Assembly: GCA_907163375.1 (NCBI GenBank)
Contig: CAJQUW010008653.1
Coordinates: 62,001-126,000, forward strand
Origin: Prostheceraeus crozeri
Taxonomy: Eukaryota > Platyhelminthes > Polycladida > Euryleptidae
Length of the DNA: 64,000 bases
Reading direction: 5' to 3'
Shown one piece after another: positions 62,801 to 64,000 of the stretch; the stretch's first letter is position 1; each line of letters starts with the position of its first letter. The position numbers and the translations under genes are program-made. Below the pieces are notes generated by a model. That model saw nothing but the letters and a program-made list of their open reading frames with translations, was not told where the DNA came from and did not search any database.

Positions 62801-64000
62801 AAATTTAAAAAGTAAATAGAGTAATTAAATATTGAGCTGAATCTTCAGTTGAAAAATGGGAGCAGACCTGAATAGCAGTCATTTCATCCAAAATCAGAAA
62901 TCATCATCTTAGGGTCCATTGCGGAGTGTAGACGAATGGCTACGGACATTTTTTAACTGAGGATACAACTCAATATTTGACTGTTCTATTACTTTGTGTT
63001 TGCAAAAAAGCAGATTTAATAATTGTGACAGGCGCAATAACTTAGACGATTTGTCAGTAGTGTGTTTGAAGTGATATTTCATAAATATCGGCTGAAATTT
63101 CACTAACTTGCCAATTACGACCCATGTACTCTGCATATAAAAGAAATTTCCTACAACTGCATTTTTCTTATATTCAAGTGTCGCTACACTGTAGCTACGT
63201 CACTGGACCTAGGTGATTATCCTAAAATCTCCCAGGCTAAATCATATTTTTCAATTTTATGTTCGTCTTGAAAAAAACATCAATTTCGTAGCGGAGAAAC
63301 ATAATCTTGTAGATTATTTGACATTTTGAGATAATTGAAGCGCTGGCAGTACAAATGAAATAGCTCTCAGTTGTCGGATTTGGGCACGAAATTGTCGAAA
63401 GTGGGTACGAATACACGAAAAATGAGTGTGGACACTAAAATAAGACCTCCTGAAATTTGTGACCATCTTTTTCTGAGAATCACCTGAATTTTCGAACACA
63501 ATGTATATTAGTAGCTATATGCTTCATGTATTAGCTCATTGTATGTATAAAAACAACTTAATTCGTTGCTCATTCTGGAAATGAAATATCTTTCAATTTT
63601 TTTCAAAAAAATAAAGCGAAATAATACTGGTATACGTCATTCGATCGAGCTATGTTTACTCCTCAGCGTAGTTCAGGGAACTACTTATGACTCTAACACA
63701 CCATTGTTTCATTTACGTACAGAAGAAAATCAATCAGAAAAATGATAGATGACTCGGGTAATTTGACGGTAAAATCTAATTAAAGCTAATTTGATGGTAT
63801 AGCCTAGTCTTCCAATTTGGTGGTAGTGAAAGGAATTACCAGAGATTGATATTATAATTATTTCTTTGTTCATTCAACAGATCAATAAGGTTTACCATTA
63901 ATTTTTCTTGATAATTGATGCTGCCAATGAGTAGTAGGCGTATGTCGAATCTGAAACTCAACTGAATATCCCATAACTTCAGAATAGAAATAGTAACACA
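59821..64000. other. Intronic sequence to window end; nothing recognised
   Basis: I searched for the next SCYL2 exon and for transposon proteins without success. Open frames such as 60792-61106 (minus), 61943-62200 and 62491-62724 (plus) have no motif I recognise, so no gene is called. Confidence 0.35.

Overview
The window is invertebrate animal nuclear DNA, AT-rich and crowded with selfish elements. The evidence is spliceosomal-type exons, CR1/L2-like LINEs, many Penelope-like retroelements (PLEs), a Tc1 transposon, a Crypton and foldback repeats. The mix suggests a marine invertebrate, but the phylum cannot be fixed from the sequence alone.

Bases 1 to about 13,640 hold most of an endogenous double-stranded DNA virus-like element of the Polinton/adintovirus-like group, the kind whose capsid gene resembles the 'F54H12.2-like' proteins of invertebrate genomes. 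Leftward genes at the left encode a phospholipase A2-domain protein cut by the window edge, two small virion-type proteins, a double-jelly-roll major capsid protein candidate and a phage-tail-like coiled-coil fibre. Rightward genes in the middle encode a zinc-finger protein (frameshifted), a membrane-anchored P-loop ATPase, a small unknown protein and a 1,324-residue protein-primed-type DNA polymerase B. A second leftward block holds an A32-like packaging ATPase, a penton-like minor capsid candidate, a conserved virion-type protein and a membrane protein. Apart from the zinc-finger gene, every reading frame is open, so the insertion is young or conserved. Nearly every gene starts directly behind an A-rich TTTAAAAA-like box. 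A 168-bp GC-rich inverted repeat lies between the rightward genes.

Host sequence follows. Two exons on the + strand, 15608-15721 and 57962-58094, encode consecutive HEAT-repeat segments resembling SCYL2 (SCY1-like pseudokinase 2). They join in frame across a 42.2-kb intron. The viral element lies just upstream of the first exon, so it probably sits in the preceding intron.

The giant intron is a transposon graveyard. It holds a CR1-like LINE with a second LINE inserted head-on, part of it tandemly duplicated as 3,716-bp units. It also holds a broken intron-containing gene of an unnamed invertebrate repeat family, five PLE copies in both orientations (one with a nested LINE) and inverted repeats carrying hammerhead-ribozyme-like cores. 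Further along are a Crypton with an inverted duplication of its 5' half, an RT-associated relic between 0.4-kb inverted repeats, a Tc1 transposon with a single stop codon, and MITE-like foldbacks. From 58.1 kb to the end is probably the next intron, with one small foldback and no recognisable gene.
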